Positions 30,618-32,972 of a stretch of DNA of 32,972 bases are shown here, piece after piece. Location: assembly GCA_019119165.1 (NCBI GenBank), contig DWXO01000081.1:1-32972 (forward strand), given 5' to 3'. The notes below the pieces were generated by a model, which was not told the origin of the DNA, ran no database searches, and saw only the letters and a program-made list of their open reading frames with translations. Position 1 is the stretch's first letter, and each line of letters opens with the position of its first letter. A program made the position numbers and the translations under genes. The DNA comes from Candidatus Flavonifractor intestinigallinarum. GTDB lineage: Bacteria > Bacillota > Clostridia > Oscillospirales > Oscillospiraceae.

Positions 30618-30850
30618 CGATAAGGCAGTGATCGGGAGGAGTACCCCCATTTTCCGCACCAGAGAGGAGCCGGACGGTGCAAGGCTCCGGCGGAGGTGGA
30701 GGGAAGGCGCCCGTAAGCCGCGGGGAGGCAATGCCCCGCCGGTCCCCCGCCGTTACCGGGAATGAAGCGCGTACCAGCCAGGTACGAATTCAGGTGGAAC
30801 CACGGACATTTTGTTCGCCCTGAGCCGAAAACCGGCTCAGGGCGTTTTTT
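30618..30850 (+). promoter_or_regulatory. T-box riboswitch upstream of glyS (specifier GGC, Gly)
   Basis: AGTA is at 30640-30643, AGAGAG at 30661-30666 and the distal loop GGTGCAA at 30676-30682. The specifier-loop 3' strand GAA-GGC has the glycine codon GGC at 30706-30708. The T-box sequence AGGTGGAACCACGG is at 30792-30805. The terminator is at 30816-30850 (CGCCCTGAGCCG with CGGCTCAGGGCG and six T). The specifier agrees with the downstream glycyl-tRNA synthetase. Confidence 0.93.
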
Positions 30851-30869
30851 ATGCTCTGGGCCAAGCAAA

Positions 30870-31121
30870 AGCTTCCCCCCTGTGGGGGGAAGCTGGCAGC
30901 CGAAGGCTGACTGATGAGGGGTTCCTTCTATCCCGCGCCCCCTCATCCGGCCCTCTGGGCCACCTTCCCCCCTCAGGGGGGAAGGTTTGAACGGAGTGCG
31001 GCATGAGCTTCCCCCCTGCGGGGGGAAGCTGGCAGCCGAAGGCTGACTGATGAGGGGTTCCCTCTCTCCCACGCCCCCTCATCCGGCCCTCTGGGCCACC
31101 TTCCCCCCTCAGGGGCGAAGG
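30870..31121. repeat. Two tandem composite palindromic repeat units in the glyS leader
   Basis: Each unit of about 115 bases contains an AGCTTCCCCCC..GGGGGGAAGCT palindrome, then GGCAGCCGAAGGCTGACTGATGAGGGG. The reverse of the second unit type follows: CCCCTCATCCGGCCCTCTGGGCC and CCTTCCCCCC..GGGGGGAAGG. Units are at 30870-30985 and 31006-31121 and are nearly identical, with one G-to-C change in the last arm. They separate the T-box terminator from the glyS start, so every glyS mRNA would carry four strong hairpins. The same unit types flank the SLH gene at 2722-2816 and 3784-3899. Confidence 0.8.
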
Positions 31122-31152
31122 TAACCACAAACAAAAGGAGTTTGATTGTACC

Positions 31153-32589
31153 ATGAAAAACACCGAAAAGACCATGGAGCAGATCGTCACCCTGTGCAAG
31201 GGCCGCGGCTTCATCTTCTCCGGCTCCGAGATCTACGGCGGCCTGGCCAACACCTGGGACTACGGCCCCCTGGGTGTGGAGCTGAAGAACAACGTCAAGA
31301 AGGCCTGGTGGAAGAAGTTCGTCCAGGAGAACCCCTACAACGTGGGTCTGGACGCCGCCATCCTGATGAACCCCCAGACCTGGGTGGCCTCCGGCCATCT
31401 GGGCGGCTTCTCCGATCCTCTGATGGACTGTAAGGAGTGTAAGGAGCGCTTCCGCGCCGACAAGCTCATCGAGGACTGGTGCGCCGAGAGCGGCGTGGAG
31501 CTCAGCAAGCCCATCGACGCCTTCTCTCAGGAGGAGATGAAGAACTTCATCGAGGAGCACAACATCCCCTGCCCCACCTGCGGCAAGCACAACTTTACCG
31601 ACATCCGTCAGTTCAACCTGATGTTCAAGACCTTCCAGGGCGTCACCGAGGACGCCAAGAACACCGTTTACCTGCGGCCCGAGACCGCCCAGGGCATCTT
31701 TGTCAACTTCCAGAACATCCAGCGCACCACCCGCAAGAAGCTGCCCTTCGGCGTGTGCCAGGTGGGCAAGTCCTTCCGCAACGAGATCACCCCCGGCAAC
31801 TTCACCTTCCGCACCCGTGAGTTTGAGCAGATGGAGCTGGAGTTCTTCTGCAAGCCGGGCACCGACATGGAGTGGTTCCAGTACTGGCGCTCCTTCTGCA
31901 AGGAGTGGCTGCTGAGCCTGGGGATGCAGGAGGAGAACCTGCGGCTGCGTGACCACAGCCCCGAGGAGCTGTGCTTCTACTCCAAGGGCACCACCGACTT
32001 CGAGTTCCTCTTCCCCTTCGGCTGGGGCGAGCTGTGGGGCGTGGCCGACCGTACCGACTACGACCTGACCCAGCATCAGAACGTCTCCGGCAAGGATATG
32101 ACCTACTTCGACCAGGAGACCGGCGAGCACTATATCCCCTATGTGGTGGAGCCCTCTCTGGGCGCCGACCGCGTGACCCTGGCCTTCCTGGTGGACGCCT
32201 TCGATCAGGAGGTGGTGGGCCAGGACAAGAAGGGCAACGACGACATCCGCACCGTACTGCGCCTCCACCCCGCTCTGGCCCCCTTCAAGTGCGCCGTGCT
32301 GCCCCTGAGCAAGAAGGAGGTCCTGTCCGGCCCCGCCCAGCAGCTGCGGGACGAGCTGGCCCGCGACTTCATGGTGGACTACGACGACGCCGGCTCCATC
32401 GGTAAGCGTTACCGCCGCCAGGACGAGATCGGCACTCCCTTCTGCATCACCCTGGACTTCCAGACCGTGGGCGACGAGAACACCCCCGCTGACAATTGCG
32501 TTACCATCCGTGAGCGGGACACCATGGAGCAGGTGCGTATCCCCATGGATCAGGTCAAGGCCTATATCGCCGAGCGCGTCAAGTTCTGA
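31153..32589 (+). CDS. glyS: Glycine--tRNA ligase (single-chain, dimeric type)
   Basis: 478 aa, cytoplasmic class II synthetase charging tRNA-Gly. It is the alpha2 (archaeal/eukaryotic-like) type found in many Firmicutes, not the GlyQ/GlyS two-subunit type. Segments include [22 protein letters not shown] near the N-terminus, [35 protein letters not shown] (a CxxC zinc-like pair) and [12 protein letters not shown]. Motif 2 is [28 protein letters not shown] and motif 3 is [15 protein letters not shown]. The C-terminal anticodon domain follows. ATG 31153 is preceded by AAAGGAG at 31134-31140. Expression is governed by the Gly T-box, and a long run of palindromic repeats lies in the leader. Confidence 0.97.
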   Translation: MKNTEKTMEQIVTLCKGRGFIFSGSEIYGGLANTWDYGPLGVELKNNVKKAWWKKFVQENPYNVGLDAAILMNPQTWVASGHLGGFSDPLMDCKECKERFRADKLIEDWCAESGVELSKPIDAFSQEEMKNFIEEHNIPCPTCGKHNFTDIRQFNLMFKTFQGVTEDAKNTVYLRPETAQGIFVNFQNIQRTTRKKLPFGVCQVGKSFRNEITPGNFTFRTREFEQMELEFFCKPGTDMEWFQYWRSFCKEWLLSLGMQEENLRLRDHSPEELCFYSKGTTDFEFLFPFGWGELWGVADRTDYDLTQHQNVSGKDMTYFDQETGEHYIPYVVEPSLGADRVTLAFLVDAFDQEVVGQDKKGNDDIRTVLRLHPALAPFKCAVLPLSKKEVLSGPAQQLRDELARDFMVDYDDAGSIGKRYRRQDEIGTPFCITLDFQTVGDENTPADNCVTIRERDTMEQVRIPMDQVKAYIAERVKF

Positions 32590-32620
32590 TTCCCTTCCTC
32601 TTTCTTATATAGTCTGTTTA

Positions 32621-32658
32621 AAGGCGCCTGCCGCAGGTTTGCGGCAGGCGCCTTTTTT
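32621..32658 (+). terminator. Terminator of glyS
   Basis: AAGGCGCCTGCCGCA and TGCGGCAGGCGCCTT pair, followed by a T-run. Confidence 0.92.
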
Positions 32659-32757
32659 GACGCCCGGCCCGTTTTATGATGTAAGTATTTTTTACACGAT
32701 GTATATTTGTCTAAAGCGCACAATTTTTTTATCACAGTTTGATTTATTATTACATGA

Positions 32758-32786
32758 TTGACATTTCAGTGATGTGGTGTTAGTAT
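32758..32786 (+). promoter_or_regulatory. Strong sigma-A promoter at the right edge
   Basis: TTGACA (32758-32763) and TAGTAT (32781-32786) with a 17-base spacer, in an AT-rich region that begins after the glyS terminator. The downstream gene lies outside the window. Confidence 0.75.
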
Positions 32787-32844
32787 TTGTTACACAAGGA
32801 GAAAAAACAAAACACAATACATCAATTTTTAAAGGAGTGTCAAG

Positions 32845-32972
32845 GTTGAAACATTGTAATTTAAGTACCGTTCCGAAAAAGGACGCACAAAGCCAAGCCC
32901 CCTAAAAGCGGGCGAAGATTGAAGTTGAGCTTAAAATCTAAGTGGGCGGTGGATCTGTTACCAGATAGCCCT
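32845..32972 (+). promoter_or_regulatory. Possible c-di-GMP-I (GEMM) riboswitch, cut by the window end
   Basis: Downstream of the promoter, a hairpin with a GAAA-type loop (TTCCGAAAAAGGA) runs directly into GACGCACAAAGCC (32882-32894). The motif GACGCAAAGCC follows the GNRA-capped stem in the GEMM-I class. GTTACC (32957-32962) near the end resembles the GEMM 3' strand (GGTTACCG). Spacing and the CA insertion are not ideal. An alternative reading is a 19-codon leader peptide from TTG 32846, behind AAAGGAG. Confidence 0.4.

Noticed and set aside
32846-32905. 19-codon ORF from TTG behind AAAGGAG at the right edge
   Set aside because: It overlaps the riboswitch-like sequence and is too short to judge; kept only as an alternative reading.
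1-32972. CRISPR array, tRNA or rRNA genes, integrase or phage genes
   Set aside because: None was seen. The repeats present are dispersed palindromes without regular spacers.

Overview
The window looks like chromosome from a GC-rich, spore-forming, strictly anaerobic Clostridia member, probably an Oscillospiraceae gut bacterium of the Flavonifractor/Intestinimonas type. This is inferred from the strong GC3 codon use, the germination protease gene gpr, two T-box leaders, phosphotransacetylase, a tungsten-type aldehyde oxidoreductase operon and abundant short palindromic repeats. No phage, plasmid or CRISPR locus is visible.

Layout: 129-764 is a small membrane-anchored protein. 768-2679 is a T-box-controlled hisS, followed by an SLH-domain exported protein (2853-3782) and aspS (3975-5768). 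A minus-strand block from 12593 down to 6152 holds lysR, moeA (frameshifted as given), a moeA-molybdate-binding fusion and a pair of FAD oxidoreductases. Divergent from it, 12854-18463 is a six-gene operon: ferredoxin, AOR, MoaD, and NuoE-, NuoF- and NuoG-N-like subunits. Together these encode an aldehyde-oxidising tungsto/molybdo-enzyme wired to NAD and ferredoxin, with its cofactor-insertion genes and a likely regulator alongside. Next come an M23/LysM/G5 peptidase (minus), pta (minus), an XRE regulator, lepA, a PilZ protein, gpr (minus), rpsT, a YihY-family membrane protein, a pantothenate/CoA group (coaX and the ECF S component panT, divergent from coaBC), a T-box-controlled glyS, and at the right edge a promoter with a possible c-di-GMP riboswitch.

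The most unusual content is a family of short (about 140-160 bp) structured insertions at gene termini: the 5' end of hisS, the 3' end of aspS and the 3' end of pta. All three share one architecture. The gene terminus (70-90 bp) is duplicated, so the gene stays intact and an orphan copy of the terminus lies beyond the insertion. The gene-attached copy is bracketed by a 13-21 bp inverted repeat, because the insertion contains the reverse complement of the gene sequence spanning the inner duplication boundary. The rest of the insertion folds into the same hairpin series (A to E), with stems that change in a compensatory way while loop and flank motifs are kept. A fourth insertion, of different sequence, sits at the 3' end of lepA with the same terminus duplication. 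In the 3'-end cases the two terminus copies differ almost only at synonymous positions. I do not recognise this as a described element class.

Other points of interest are a T-box in front of hisS whose specifier loop reads an Asp codon, mutually exclusive hairpins over the ribosome binding site of the aldehyde oxidoreductase operon, palindromic repeats packed between the glyS T-box and glyS, and local patches of atypical codons inside conserved genes.
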